Source of the DNA: JARRQJ01 sp963761035
GTDB taxonomy: Bacteria > Pseudomonadota > Gammaproteobacteria > DRLM01
DNA: 64,000 nucleotides
Direction of reading: 5' to 3'
Assembly (NCBI GenBank): GCA_963761035.1
Contig: CAVXFH010000002.1
Location: forward strand, 1,488,001 to 1,552,000
The position numbers were made by a program, and so were the translations under genes. Position 1 is the stretch's first letter. Each line of letters starts with the position of its first letter. Below are positions 42,955-51,027 of the stretch, piece by piece. The notes below the pieces were generated by a model, which saw nothing but the letters and a program-made list of their open reading frames with translations, made no database searches and was not told the origin of the DNA.

Positions 42955-43284
42955 CTAAATATAGAAATTTATCCCGCGAGTTTGCTGCCGGTCTCGGCAG
43001 AGCCTGGTTCGCGCACGCCGCCCATGGGCGCGCCTTTCACGGTGATCGCGGGTGTCGAGCAAGGTCGGCTGACGTCGGGCGCGTCTCTCCGACCCCCCGC
43101 GACGTTCGCTGTGGCGGCGCTCTGCAGGGTTTACTTCGGAAACGTAGGGCCTGGGAGGTCGCTGCGGATTTACCCCGGAACCAGCAGTCAGCGGTGATAT
43201 TGGCGGCGTGTCGCTTCTAGCGGCATTGGCCCCCTGAAGTCGCATTATGCCTTGGTCGTCGCGCGGCAAGTTGATCACGGACAC
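42955..43284 (-). CDS. Small Arg-rich protein with ERRHSERR-type repeats
   Basis: A 109-codon frame starting GTG (43284), with a second GTG two codons in. The protein contains NPAERRHSERRGGSERRARR and TLLDTRDHRERRAHGRR, a spaced E/D-R-R pattern of a type I recall in small uncharacterised gammaproteobacterial proteins (from memory, not searched). Support comes from a near-consensus sigma-70 promoter on the same strand about 35 bases upstream. No membrane segment or catalytic motif is visible. Overlapping plus-strand frames (for example 42876-43220) lack a comparable promoter or pattern. Confidence 0.5.
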   Translation of the reverse strand: MSVINLPRDDQGIMRLQGANAARSDTPPISPLTAGSGVNPQRPPRPYVSEVNPAERRHSERRGGSERRARRQPTLLDTRDHRERRAHGRRARTRLCRDRQQTRGINFYI

Positions 43285-43318
43285 GGCTCTTGTTCCATTT
43301 AACGCCTAACTTATTGTT

Positions 43319-43346
43319 ATTATAATAAAAGATTGCAATTCGTCAA
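43319..43346 (-). promoter_or_regulatory. Near-consensus sigma-70 promoter for the Arg-rich protein
   Basis: Read on the minus strand: TTGACG (43346-43341), a 16-base spacer, TATAAT (43324-43319). The expected transcription start is near 43312, giving a leader of about 28 bases before the GTG. The surrounding DNA is notably AT-rich. Confidence 0.75.
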
Positions 43347-43410
43347 GAAATAATTGCGGGACGATCAGTCGCTTTAGGCGCGGATTATACGGGGAATAAC
43401 TCGTATTTGC

Positions 43411-44241
43411 TTATCCTGTGAGTAATTGCACCTCGTCGGGAATCTCGATCTCCACCGCGATGGGGAGGTGGTCAGATAAGGCATGCTGAATTACCTGCAA
43501 ATTGGAAATCTTCAAGGACGGCGATACTAATATGTGATCGATGTTGCGATACGGACGCCAGCTGGGGAAGGTGTGCAGGCCTTGTGCCGGTTCACATAAA
43601 TTCGATTTACTGAGCAAGATATCCATCTCGCGACTCTCAGGGACACAGTTGAAATCCCCCATTACTACCGCATGTTCATAATCGCTAATCAGGTCGCTGA
43701 TGAAATCAAACTGTCTAATTCTGGCGCGCTTTCCCAGCGCCAGATGTACCAGCAATACGGCCAGTGGCGACGCGCTGTGACCCAACTCAACCAATATGGC
43801 GCCGCGTCCCGGAATCAGTCCCGGTAGTTTATGCTGAGCGATGAGGTTGGGTCGGAGCTTACTCAACAGGCCGTTGCTGTGCTGGGCGAATTTCCCCAAA
43901 TCCCGGTTGGTCTGGTGGCACCAAAAGGGGAAATGGCCGTGTCGGGCCAAGTATTCCACTTGGTTGACGAAATAACTGCGCATGCTGCCAGAGTCGGCTT
44001 CCTGTATCGCCACCAGGTCATAATTGGCGGCGAGTCGGGCAATGCGGTCCAGATTGTCAAAGCTGGAGGGATGAGGCAGGACGTGTTTCCAGCTGCGGGT
44101 CAAATAATGATGGGGCCGGGTGGAGGCGATGGCTGCCTGGATGTTATAACTCAGCAGCCGTAATGAACTTTTGGCGCTTCCGTGTTGAGGTTCATTACCT
44201 GGAGTTTCTTTACTGTCTAACGTCACGGGGCTTCCAGTCAT
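43411..44241 (-). CDS. Endonuclease/exonuclease/phosphatase (EEP) family protein
   Basis: A 276-residue EEP-fold hydrolase: LRLLSYNIQAAI, VAIQEADSG (metal-binding Glu), HAVVMGDFNCVPES (catalytic Asp/Asn) and ALSDHLPIAVEIEI (catalytic His). No signal peptide is present, so it acts in the cytoplasm on an unknown phosphodiester, either nucleic acid or lipid. An EEP gene near dsbA and engB is a common gammaproteobacterial arrangement. It overlaps the preceding enzyme gene by 4 bases. Confidence 0.88.
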   Translation of the reverse strand: MTGSPVTLDSKETPGNEPQHGSAKSSLRLLSYNIQAAIASTRPHHYLTRSWKHVLPHPSSFDNLDRIARLAANYDLVAIQEADSGSMRSYFVNQVEYLARHGHFPFWCHQTNRDLGKFAQHSNGLLSKLRPNLIAQHKLPGLIPGRGAILVELGHSASPLAVLLVHLALGKRARIRQFDFISDLISDYEHAVVMGDFNCVPESREMDILLSKSNLCEPAQGLHTFPSWRPYRNIDHILVSPSLKISNLQVIQHALSDHLPIAVEIEIPDEVQLLTG

Positions 44242-45869
44242 AGCTGAAATATTGCTTCGCCGAGCTTGGCGGTTAATTTGAAGTTCTCAGTATAATCGAC
44301 CGGACAGTCTATTATGTTAACCCTGTTGTTGCTCAGGGTTTCCTGCAGTATAGGCATCAACTCGGAGGCGTGATTGACCCGATAGCCATTGGCGCCGAAT
44401 GATTCCGCGTATTTTACGAAATCCGGATTGTTAAACCGCACATAGGCGTGGCGACCGTAGATACTCATTTGTTTCCATTCGATCAGGCCGTAGGCGCCGT
44501 CGTTCCAGATCAGTACCACTAAAGGGATATTGAAGCGGATTGCCGTCTCGATTTCCTGCGAGTTCATCATAAATCCGGCATCGCCGGTGACCGCCACCAC
44601 CCGCCGCTGGGGATGCGCGAGCCGCGCCGCTACTGCCCCCGGCACCGCAATGCCCATGCTGGCGAAGCCATTGGAGATGATACAGGTGTTGGGGTGTTCG
44701 CAGCGAAACATGCGCGCCATCCAGAGTTTGTGCGCGCCCACGTCGCATACCACGATGTCTTCCAGGTCCATGGCGGTGCGCAAGTCCCAGATGATCTTTT
44801 GCGGCTTCATGGGAAAGGCCATGTCGTCCTTATGACAATTCATGTCTTCGATGAGGGCATCGCGCAGCGGGCGCAGGGGATGGCCTTGTTGCGGGGTCGT
44901 CCGCTCGGAAATCTGCGAAAGGCTGTGGCGAATGTCGCCCACTACCCCGACTTCCACCACATAGCTGGTGTCCACTTCGGCGGGGGCGGTGTCGACGTGG
45001 ATGATCTTACGGTCACAGGTGGGATGCCACAGCCGAGGATGGTATTCCACCAGATCGTAGCCGACGCACAGGATGACATCGGCCTTGTCGAAGCCGGTAT
45101 TGACGTAATCGTGGGCCTGCAGACCGACACTGCCTAGGGCCATGGGATGTTTGAAGGGAACCGCTCCCTTCGCCATGAAAGTATTGGCCACCGGGATATT
45201 GAGCTTAGCGGCGAAGTCGGCGAGTTGTCTCCAGGCTTTGGCGCGGATCACGCCGTTGCCCGCTAGGATGATGGGGTTGCGTGCCTCGGAGAGCAGCTGT
45301 GCCGCCGCCGCGACCCGGTCGTCGGCGGGCTCCGGCATCGTAGGTTGCTGGGCGCGCAGCGGTGCGGACTCGATGTCCATGCTGGCGAGGTTTTCCGGCA
45401 ATTCGATGAAGCAGGCGCCGGTCTTTTCGGTTTGCGCCAGTTTGAAGGCCTTGCGTATCACCTCCGGCACCACGTTGGGCGTCAGCACCCGCGAGGAATA
45501 TTTGGTCACCGGTGCGAAGATATGCTGCAAATCCAACACCTGATGCGATTCCTTGTGCAGGCGATTGGTATCCGCCTGACCGGCGATGGCCACCAGCGGC
45601 GCATGATCCATGTTGGCATCGGCGACTCCGGTAATGAGGTTGGTGGCGCCGGGGCCCAGAGTCGACATGCAGACGCCAGCCCGCCAAGTCACGCGCCCAT
45701 AGACATCGGCCATGAACGCCGCCCCTTGTTCATGACGGGTGGTGACGAATTGAATGGGAGAATCCAGCAGGGCGTCCATCAGGGCGAGGGTCTCCTCGCC
45801 CGGAATACCGAAGATATATTCCACACCCTCGTTTTCCAGGCATTTGATGAACAACTCGGCGGCTTTCAT
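44238..45869 (-). CDS. Acetolactate-synthase-like thiamine diphosphate enzyme
   Basis: A 543-residue TPP enzyme with three domains. The catalytic Glu lies in TRHEQGAAFMADVYGR, the middle domain includes ILAGNGVIRAKAW, and the TPP/Mg site is GDAGFMMNSQEIETAIRFN followed by NDGAYGLIEWKQ. Length and the GIPGEETLALMDALLDS start fit catabolic-type acetolactate synthase (AlsS-like), which needs no small subunit; no ilvH-type gene is adjacent. Other TPP enzymes of this superfamily remain possible. Its stop overlaps the EEP gene start, so the two are probably co-transcribed. Confidence 0.85.
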   Translation of the reverse strand: MKAAELFIKCLENEGVEYIFGIPGEETLALMDALLDSPIQFVTTRHEQGAAFMADVYGRVTWRAGVCMSTLGPGATNLITGVADANMDHAPLVAIAGQADTNRLHKESHQVLDLQHIFAPVTKYSSRVLTPNVVPEVIRKAFKLAQTEKTGACFIELPENLASMDIESAPLRAQQPTMPEPADDRVAAAAQLLSEARNPIILAGNGVIRAKAWRQLADFAAKLNIPVANTFMAKGAVPFKHPMALGSVGLQAHDYVNTGFDKADVILCVGYDLVEYHPRLWHPTCDRKIIHVDTAPAEVDTSYVVEVGVVGDIRHSLSQISERTTPQQGHPLRPLRDALIEDMNCHKDDMAFPMKPQKIIWDLRTAMDLEDIVVCDVGAHKLWMARMFRCEHPNTCIISNGFASMGIAVPGAVAARLAHPQRRVVAVTGDAGFMMNSQEIETAIRFNIPLVVLIWNDGAYGLIEWKQMSIYGRHAYVRFNNPDFVKYAESFGANGYRVNHASELMPILQETLSNNRVNIIDCPVDYTENFKLTAKLGEAIFQL

Positions 45870-45919
45870 GGCGAGGGGGCGCCCCTGGTTATCTTATATT
45901 CCTCATACATTCCCAAATC

Positions 45920-46552
45920 CTACCCCTTGTTTGCCGCGCGTTCCTTATCTATCAAATAATCAATGATCTTTATCATCGTATTGAAATTGCCGTCGGTATT
46001 GTCGGGATTGAGGATATACTTGCCATTGACCACCACCGAGGGCGTGGCCTGAGCCTGGTAGCGGCGGCTCATTTCCCGCGCGTTGCGCACCTTGGTATCC
46101 ACCCAGAAGGAATTGAATGTCTTGCGGAAGTCATCATTGCTGACGCCCTGCTCGGCGAAAAATTCCATGATGCGCTCCTCGCTGTCCATCCTGCGTTTCT
46201 GGGCATGAATGGCGTCGAACAGCGGCTGATGAGTGCGCTCGGTGATGCCCAGGGCCTCCGCCGTATAGTAGGCCCTGGCCAACAATGCCCAATTTTCGCC
46301 CAGGATGGCCGGCATGCGGCGGTATTCCACATCGGCTGGTTTGTCTTTTAGCCAGCGCTCTATATACGGTTGAAAGCGGTAGCAATGAGGGCAGCCGTAC
46401 CAGAACAGTTCCACCACCTCGATCTTGCCTTTGGCCTCGGTGGGCTGGGCCGGGATAATGCGTTGGTAGTCGCGTCCCTCTTCATAGGTGGCCGCCTGAG
46501 CACATAGGGGAAAGAGCAGCAGTAACAGCAGATAACGCGCGACGTTTTTCAT
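45920..46552 (-). CDS. dsbA: Thiol:disulfide interchange protein DsbA
   Basis: A 210-residue periplasmic oxidoreductase. A signal peptide ends at LCAQA (residue 20). The active site is CPHC at residues 54-57 within ELFWYGCPHCYRF, and the cis-Pro loop is ATPSVVVNGKY. It introduces disulfides into exported proteins, including components and substrates of the secretion system encoded downstream (inference). In related bacteria dsbA is separated from engB by cytochrome c4, which is missing here. Confidence 0.95.
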   Translation of the reverse strand: MKNVARYLLLLLLFPLCAQAATYEEGRDYQRIIPAQPTEAKGKIEVVELFWYGCPHCYRFQPYIERWLKDKPADVEYRRMPAILGENWALLARAYYTAEALGITERTHQPLFDAIHAQKRRMDSEERIMEFFAEQGVSNDDFRKTFNSFWVDTKVRNAREMSRRYQAQATPSVVVNGKYILNPDNTDGNFNTMIKIIDYLIDKERAANKG

Positions 46553-46819
46553 GGATACCTCACCTTTGGATGACTAGTGGAATGACCTGCGTTGTTGAGC
46601 TTAGAGATGGATTGGCGATATTTGTTGCGAAACCTTGCCGATTGTCATTGGAAACCCTGATAATGAAACGCCTCCATGGCCTGGGTCGGTGGCAAGACTC
46701 TAGCCTATGCAACTCACGAAGGTAGCGCAATACTTATGTGCCTGGTGGTTCACGCTGGCCTTGGGAGGAGCGAAGGCCATGGCCTACCTGGATGACGATC
46801 AATAACGGAGTTTTTATCC
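46553..46819. other. Divergent dsbA / cNMP-protein intergenic region
   Basis: About 267 bases. It would carry the dsbA promoter on the minus strand. On the plus strand it holds the 32-codon signal-peptide-like frame at 46707-46805 (listed separately). I see no cytochrome c4 coding sequence or haem-binding CxxCH motif here. Confidence 0.5.
46707..46805 (+). CDS. Possible 32-residue secreted or leader peptide
   Basis: The frame from ATG 46707 to TAA 46803-46805 encodes MQLTKVAQYLCAWWFTLALG, then GAKAMAYLDDDQ. It looks like a complete Sec signal peptide: basic start, hydrophobic core and AKA/AMA site, then only about six residues. There is no strong ribosome site. It could be a real micropeptide, an upstream leader for the next gene 14 bases later, or the decayed start of a lost exported protein such as the cytochrome c4 usual at this locus. 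Confidence 0.3.
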   Translation: MQLTKVAQYLCAWWFTLALGGAKAMAYLDDDQ

Positions 46820-47308
46820 ATGACGGGAAAAAGAGCCAAACTCACCCAGTTTCTCAATCAACAATATTTGTGCGCGTCCCTTACAGTAAAAGAGGTGGAG
46901 ACCCTCTTGGATTACACTGAACTGGTTGAAGTGAAGAAGGACCAGATCATCGCCGATATCGGCGAAGTGGGCGAGGCCCTGTTTTTTGTAATTCAGGGCG
47001 AGGCCGCCTTGCTGCATGACGACAGCGGCAGCGAGATTGAGGTTGGGCGTATGATGGAAGGTGAGTTGATGGGGGAGATGTCTTTTTTCGATCGCCATCC
47101 GCGGTCATTGCGGATGCGCGCCCTTAGCCCGGAGACACAGTTGTTGAAGATGCCGCGGCTTATGTATCAGCGTCTGCGGGTGGAGCATCCTTATATCGCG
47201 GTGAATCTGCTTGAGCATGCCATAATCAGCCTGGACCGCCTGGTGCGGCGGGTCTGCAAAGATGAGGCGACGCTGGCGTGCTATATCTACGGTGCCGGTA
47301 AAAGATAA
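46820..47308 (+). CDS. Cyclic-nucleotide-binding-domain protein
   Basis: A 162-residue single-domain protein with the CRP-type cNMP fold: IIADIGEVGEALFFVIQGEAALL, then EVGRMMEGELMGEMSFFDRHPRSLRMRAL, the phosphate-binding cassette region. There is no C-terminal HTH, so it is not a CRP-like transcription factor; it may be a sensor or partner protein. ATG 46820 has a CGGAG site 9 bases upstream. It ends 4 bases before the engB start, so they form an operon. Confidence 0.88.
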   Translation: MTGKRAKLTQFLNQQYLCASLTVKEVETLLDYTELVEVKKDQIIADIGEVGEALFFVIQGEAALLHDDSGSEIEVGRMMEGELMGEMSFFDRHPRSLRMRALSPETQLLKMPRLMYQRLRVEHPYIAVNLLEHAIISLDRLVRRVCKDEATLACYIYGAGKR

Positions 47309-47312
47309 TAAT

Positions 47313-47993
47313 GTGACCGTCGCCAAGGGCGGGCTCGCGGGACCGCTATCCGCGGCGGCCATAGCATTGCGCAAGGCCCGGTTTTTATTGGGTGCTGCCC
47401 GCGCCAAGCAATTTCCGGACGATAATGGATGGGAAGTGGCGGTGGCGGGTCGTTCCAATGCCGGCAAATCCAGCGCCATCAACGTCATCACCGATATACG
47501 GGGGCTGGCTCGCATCAGCAAGACCCCGGGCCGCACCCGCGAGATCAATTTTTTCCAAATCGATGACCAGAGGCGTCTAGTAGATTTGCCGGGGTACGGG
47601 TATGCCCGAGTGCCCTTACCCGTGAAACTGGCCTGGCAGCGCTTGATGGAGGAGTATTTTCGACAGCGCCGCTGTCTGCGCGGCATCCTGATCGTGATGG
47701 ATTGCCGTCACCCGCTGGCGGATTTCGATCAACAGATGCTGCAATGGTGCGGCCATGCCCATTTGCCTGTACATGTTTTGCTGACCAAGGCGGATAAACT
47801 GAGCCGCGGCGCAGCAGCGGCGGTACTGCACCAGGTACGGGGCCGGCTTGATGGCGGCGATAAGCTTAAATCGGTAAAACCGGTAGTCACCGTCCAATTA
47901 TTCTCTGCCCTGAAACGCTCCGGGGTCATGGAGGCGCAGAAAATACTTTCTAATTGGATGGAATTCGAGAAAAAAAAAGGCCCCGGTATATAA
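47313..47993 (+). CDS. engB: Ribosome biogenesis GTPase EngB/YihA
   Basis: A 226-residue GTPase: G1 GRSNAGKSS, G2 TPGRTREINFF, G3 DLPGYGYARV, G4 LTKADKL, G5 SALK. It helps assemble the large ribosomal subunit. I take GTG 47313; the frame extends upstream only into the cNMP gene, and ATG 47311 is out of frame. The last codons (E-K-K-K-G-P-G-I-stop) lie over the terminator hairpin of the convergent small-RNA candidate, so its poly-Lys run is the antisense of a U-tract. Confidence 0.94.
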   Translation: MTVAKGGLAGPLSAAAIALRKARFLLGAARAKQFPDDNGWEVAVAGRSNAGKSSAINVITDIRGLARISKTPGRTREINFFQIDDQRRLVDLPGYGYARVPLPVKLAWQRLMEEYFRQRRCLRGILIVMDCRHPLADFDQQMLQWCGHAHLPVHVLLTKADKLSRGAAAAVLHQVRGRLDGGDKLKSVKPVVTVQLFSALKRSGVMEAQKILSNWMEFEKKKGPGI

Positions 47994-48014
47994 GAGGGAG
48001 GAGGAACCGGGGCC
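47970..48014 (-). terminator. Strong intrinsic terminator of the small RNA / polA transcript
   Basis: A 9-bp perfect GC-rich stem (48014-48006 with 47987-47979) with an 18-base CU-rich loop followed by a 9-base U-tract on the minus strand. It overlaps the engB 3' end. Confidence 0.9.
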
Positions 48015-48110
48015 GAACATACCCGGCTTGGGGAAGCCAGGTCTAGAGGGGTCCCCGCTCAGGGAGGCGAGCGGGAGAGCACGGACCAGAAAAGAAGAAA
48101 CCGTACTCAC
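47970..48110 (-). ncRNA. Candidate structured small RNA between polA and engB
   Basis: Read on the minus strand, four hairpins follow one another. I: GAGTACGG (48108-48101), 16-base pyrimidine-rich loop, CCGTGCTC (48084-48077). II: CCCGCTC, loop GCCTCCCT, GAGCGGG (48075-48054). III: CCTGGCTT, loop CCCC, AAGCCGGG (48041-48022). IV: GGCCCCGGT (48014-48006), an 18-base loop with two CCTCC motifs, ACCGGGGCC (47987-47979), then nine T: an excellent intrinsic terminator. The loops offer anti-Shine-Dalgarno CCUCC/C-rich sequences, a hallmark of many regulatory RNAs. The locus matches that of Spot 42 (E. coli) and ErsA (Pseudomonas). A weak -10 (TATGCT, 48117-48112) lies upstream without a clear -35, so it may instead be processed from the polA transcript. 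Confidence 0.65.
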
Positions 48111-48123
48111 TAGCATAAGAGTG

Positions 48124-48158
48124 GCGGAGCTGAAAAAAGTTCAGCCTCGCCGCTTTTT
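48124..48158 (+). terminator. Probable terminator for engB
   Basis: An imperfect hairpin around AGCTGAA / TTCAGCCT, extended by GCGG/CCGC pairings with small bulges, followed by TTTTT on the plus strand. It would end the rightward cNMP-engB transcript before it runs antisense into polA. Confidence 0.55.
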
Positions 48159-48194
48159 CCGGCCATGGACAATAAAGTTAGTAATTACAGATTA

Positions 48195-50915
48195 TTAATG
48201 CGCCTCATCCCAGTTTGAACCACTACCGACTTCCACCAATAGCGGGACGGTCAACTTGGCCGCCCCCTTCATGCACTCTTGAATGGCGGCGATACATTCC
48301 GTCACCGAACTTTCCGCCACCTCGAACACCAATTCGTCGTGGACCTGCATGATCATTCTGGCTTGCACCTTGTCGTTGCGTAGCCATGCATCCGCTCGCA
48401 GCATGGCAATTTTGATGATATCCGCGGCGGTACCCTGCATAGGGGCGTTAATGGCCGCCCGCTCCGCATATTGGCGGCGTTGCTGTTGGCGGGAATGAAT
48501 ATCGGGTAGATATAGCCGTCGGCCGAACACCGTCTCCACATAACCCTGCTCGCGGGCCTGTTCCCGGGTGCGGTCCATGAACTGCTTGGCGCCGGGGTAG
48601 CGGGTAAAGTACAGGTCGATGTATTGCTGGGCGGCGTTACGCTCGATGCCCAGTTGCCGGGCCAGACCGAAGGCGGACATGCCGTAAATCAGACCGAAGT
48701 TGATAGCCTTGGCGTTACGGCGGTGCTCCGCATTGACCATATCAGGTGAAATACCGAAGATCTCCGCCGCCGTGGCGGTATGGATGTCGATGCCCGAGGC
48801 GAAGGCATGCAGCAGCCGCTCGTCTCCCGAGAGATGGGCCATGATGCGCAGTTCGATCTGGGAGTAGTCTGCGGCGACGACCATGTAGCCTTGCGGCGCG
48901 ATGAATGCCTGGCGAATGCGGCGTCCTTCCGGGCTGCGGATGGGAATGTTCTGTAAATTTGGATCGCTGGAGGACAATCGGCCGGTGGCCGCCACCGCCT
49001 GATGGTAAGAAGTATGAACCCGCCCGGTGCGTTGATTGACCTGTTCTGGGAGACGATCGGTGTAGGTGGACTTGAGTTTACTCAAGGCGCGGTAGTCCAG
49101 GATCAGGGCCGCCAAGGGATGTCGGTCCGCCAATTCTTGTAAGGCTTCTTCGCCCGTAGAGGGTTGGCCGGTGGGTGTCTTATGGGTTACCGGCAGTCCC
49201 AGCTTGGTGTAGAGGATTTCCTGAATTTGCTTAGGCGAGCTTAAATTGAAGGTTTCGCCGGCCAAGTCGTGGGCACGTTGTTCCTGCGTTGCCAGGGTCT
49301 CCGCCAATTCGCCGCTCTGTCGGCGCAACAAGGCGGCATCCACCAATACCCCGTTGCGTTCCATGCGCGACAATACTCCCACCAGCGGCACTTCGATATC
49401 CGTATATAAGGAGGCCATGGCGGGCTGGAGGCTGAGTTGCGGCCAGAAGTGGCGATGGAGCCGCAAAGTGACGTCGGCATCTTCCGCCGCATAAGGGGCG
49501 GCTTGTTCTATAGGAATCTGATTGAACGTGAGTTGCTTTGCTCCCTTGCCGGCGATGTCCTCGAAGGTGATGGTTTCATGGTGTAAATATTTGCGGGATA
49601 GGGTATCCATATCGTGACGGCTGGCGGTACTATTCAAGACATAGGATTCCAGCATGGTGTCGTGGTGGATACCGTCCAGGAGAATGCCGTGATTGGCCAA
49701 GACGCTCATATCGTATTTAAGGTTATGGCCCACCAGCTTAGGCTTGGCCGGATCTTCCAGGAGGGGACGAAATAGGGCAAGCACCTCATCCCTGGCCAAC
49801 TGCGGCGGGGCATCCGGGTAATCGTGGGCCAGAGGGATATAGGCGGCTTCTCCGGGGGTAACGGCGCAAGACACGCCGACGATTTCGGCCTGCATGTAAT
49901 CCAGGCTGGTGGTCTCGGTGTCGAAGGAGAACAGCTCGGCCCGGCGCAGCCGATCGAGCCAGGTATTCAGAGCGGCGACGGTTAGCACAGTTTCATAATG
50001 GGCGGAAACCTTGGGCGAATAGCCGGCAGTCGCGGGATCGTTGTAGCTGGTTTCTTCACCCAGTTGTTTTAGCCAGGTCTTGAACTCCAGGCGGCGATAC
50101 AAGTCTGACAGCGCATTGATATCAGGCGGTCGACGCTTGAGGTCTTCCAGGGTGACATCGAGTGCGACATTGCAGTGAATGGTGGCGAGCTGGCTGGCTA
50201 AGGGTAATTGTCCGAGATGAACCAGCAGCTTTTCTCCCACCTTGCCGGTAATTTCTCCGGCATGGGCGACAAGATTGTCCAGCGAGCCATAGGCGTTGAG
50301 CCACTTCACGGCCGTTTTTGGGCCCACATTTGGCACGCCGGGGATATTATCCGACGTATCGCCCACCAGAGCGAGGTAATCCACGATCTGCTCCGGTGCG
50401 ATGCCAAATTTTTCAATGACTCCTTCTCGATCAAGAAGGGTGCCGGTCATGGTGTTGATGAGGGTAATGCGCTCGTTGACCAACTGGGCCATATCCTTAT
50501 CGCCAGTGGAGATGAGGGTAGCTACCCCCGCGGCGACGGCGCTTCGAGCCAAGGTGCCAATGACATCGTCCGCTTCCACCCCCTCCACTACTAGGCAAGG
50601 CAGGCCGCTGGCGCGGACGATGGCATGCAAGGGTTCGATTTGGGTCTGCAGATCATCGGGCATGGGGGGACGATGGGCTTTATACTGTTCAAACAGTTCG
50701 TCGCGGAAGGTCTTACCCTTGGCGTCGAACACTACTGCTACGTAATCGGGCGTGTAGTCGGCCAACAATTTGCGCAGCATGTTGACCACGCCGTAGACTG
50801 CGCCGGTGGGTTCCCCTCGCGAGTTAGTGAGGGAGGGCAGGGCATAAAAGGCGCGATAGAGGTAGGACGAGCCGTCTACCAGGACCAGTAGCTTGGAATG
50901 GTTGTCTTTTATCAC
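48195..50915 (-). CDS. polA: DNA polymerase I
   Basis: A 906-residue Pol I with all three domains. The 5'-3' exonuclease occupies about 1-290 (LVDGSSYLYRAFYALP, VVFDAKGKTFRDELF, VPNVGPKTAVKWL). The proofreading domain keeps its metal ligands (FSFDTETTSLDY, GHNLKYDMSVL). The polymerase domain has motif A DYSQIELRIMAH, motif B RRNAKAINFGLIYG and motif C QVHDELVFEV. It removes RNA primers and fills gaps in replication and repair. It diverges from the LOG-family gene; downstream, on the same strand, is the small-RNA candidate. Confidence 0.98.
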   Translation of the reverse strand: MIKDNHSKLLVLVDGSSYLYRAFYALPSLTNSRGEPTGAVYGVVNMLRKLLADYTPDYVAVVFDAKGKTFRDELFEQYKAHRPPMPDDLQTQIEPLHAIVRASGLPCLVVEGVEADDVIGTLARSAVAAGVATLISTGDKDMAQLVNERITLINTMTGTLLDREGVIEKFGIAPEQIVDYLALVGDTSDNIPGVPNVGPKTAVKWLNAYGSLDNLVAHAGEITGKVGEKLLVHLGQLPLASQLATIHCNVALDVTLEDLKRRPPDINALSDLYRRLEFKTWLKQLGEETSYNDPATAGYSPKVSAHYETVLTVAALNTWLDRLRRAELFSFDTETTSLDYMQAEIVGVSCAVTPGEAAYIPLAHDYPDAPPQLARDEVLALFRPLLEDPAKPKLVGHNLKYDMSVLANHGILLDGIHHDTMLESYVLNSTASRHDMDTLSRKYLHHETITFEDIAGKGAKQLTFNQIPIEQAAPYAAEDADVTLRLHRHFWPQLSLQPAMASLYTDIEVPLVGVLSRMERNGVLVDAALLRRQSGELAETLATQEQRAHDLAGETFNLSSPKQIQEILYTKLGLPVTHKTPTGQPSTGEEALQELADRHPLAALILDYRALSKLKSTYTDRLPEQVNQRTGRVHTSYHQAVAATGRLSSSDPNLQNIPIRSPEGRRIRQAFIAPQGYMVVAADYSQIELRIMAHLSGDERLLHAFASGIDIHTATAAEIFGISPDMVNAEHRRNAKAINFGLIYGMSAFGLARQLGIERNAAQQYIDLYFTRYPGAKQFMDRTREQAREQGYVETVFGRRLYLPDIHSRQQQRRQYAERAAINAPMQGTAADIIKIAMLRADAWLRNDKVQARMIMQVHDELVFEVAESSVTECIAAIQECMKGAAKLTVPLLVEVGSGSNWDEAH

Positions 50916-51027
50916 TCTGGATGACCGTATTGGACACTATAACTGCGGCGGCTGCGGGGGATTGTACTAAAAATTGTCCTGCGCATTGCCGATAGTTTCA
51001 TAAGGAAACAATAGCAAGATAACGACT

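Noticed and set aside
42876..43220. Plus-strand 114-codon frame upstream of the EEP gene
   Set aside because: It overlaps the minus-strand Arg-rich frame, which has a clear promoter; the plus-strand product has no pattern or upstream signals.
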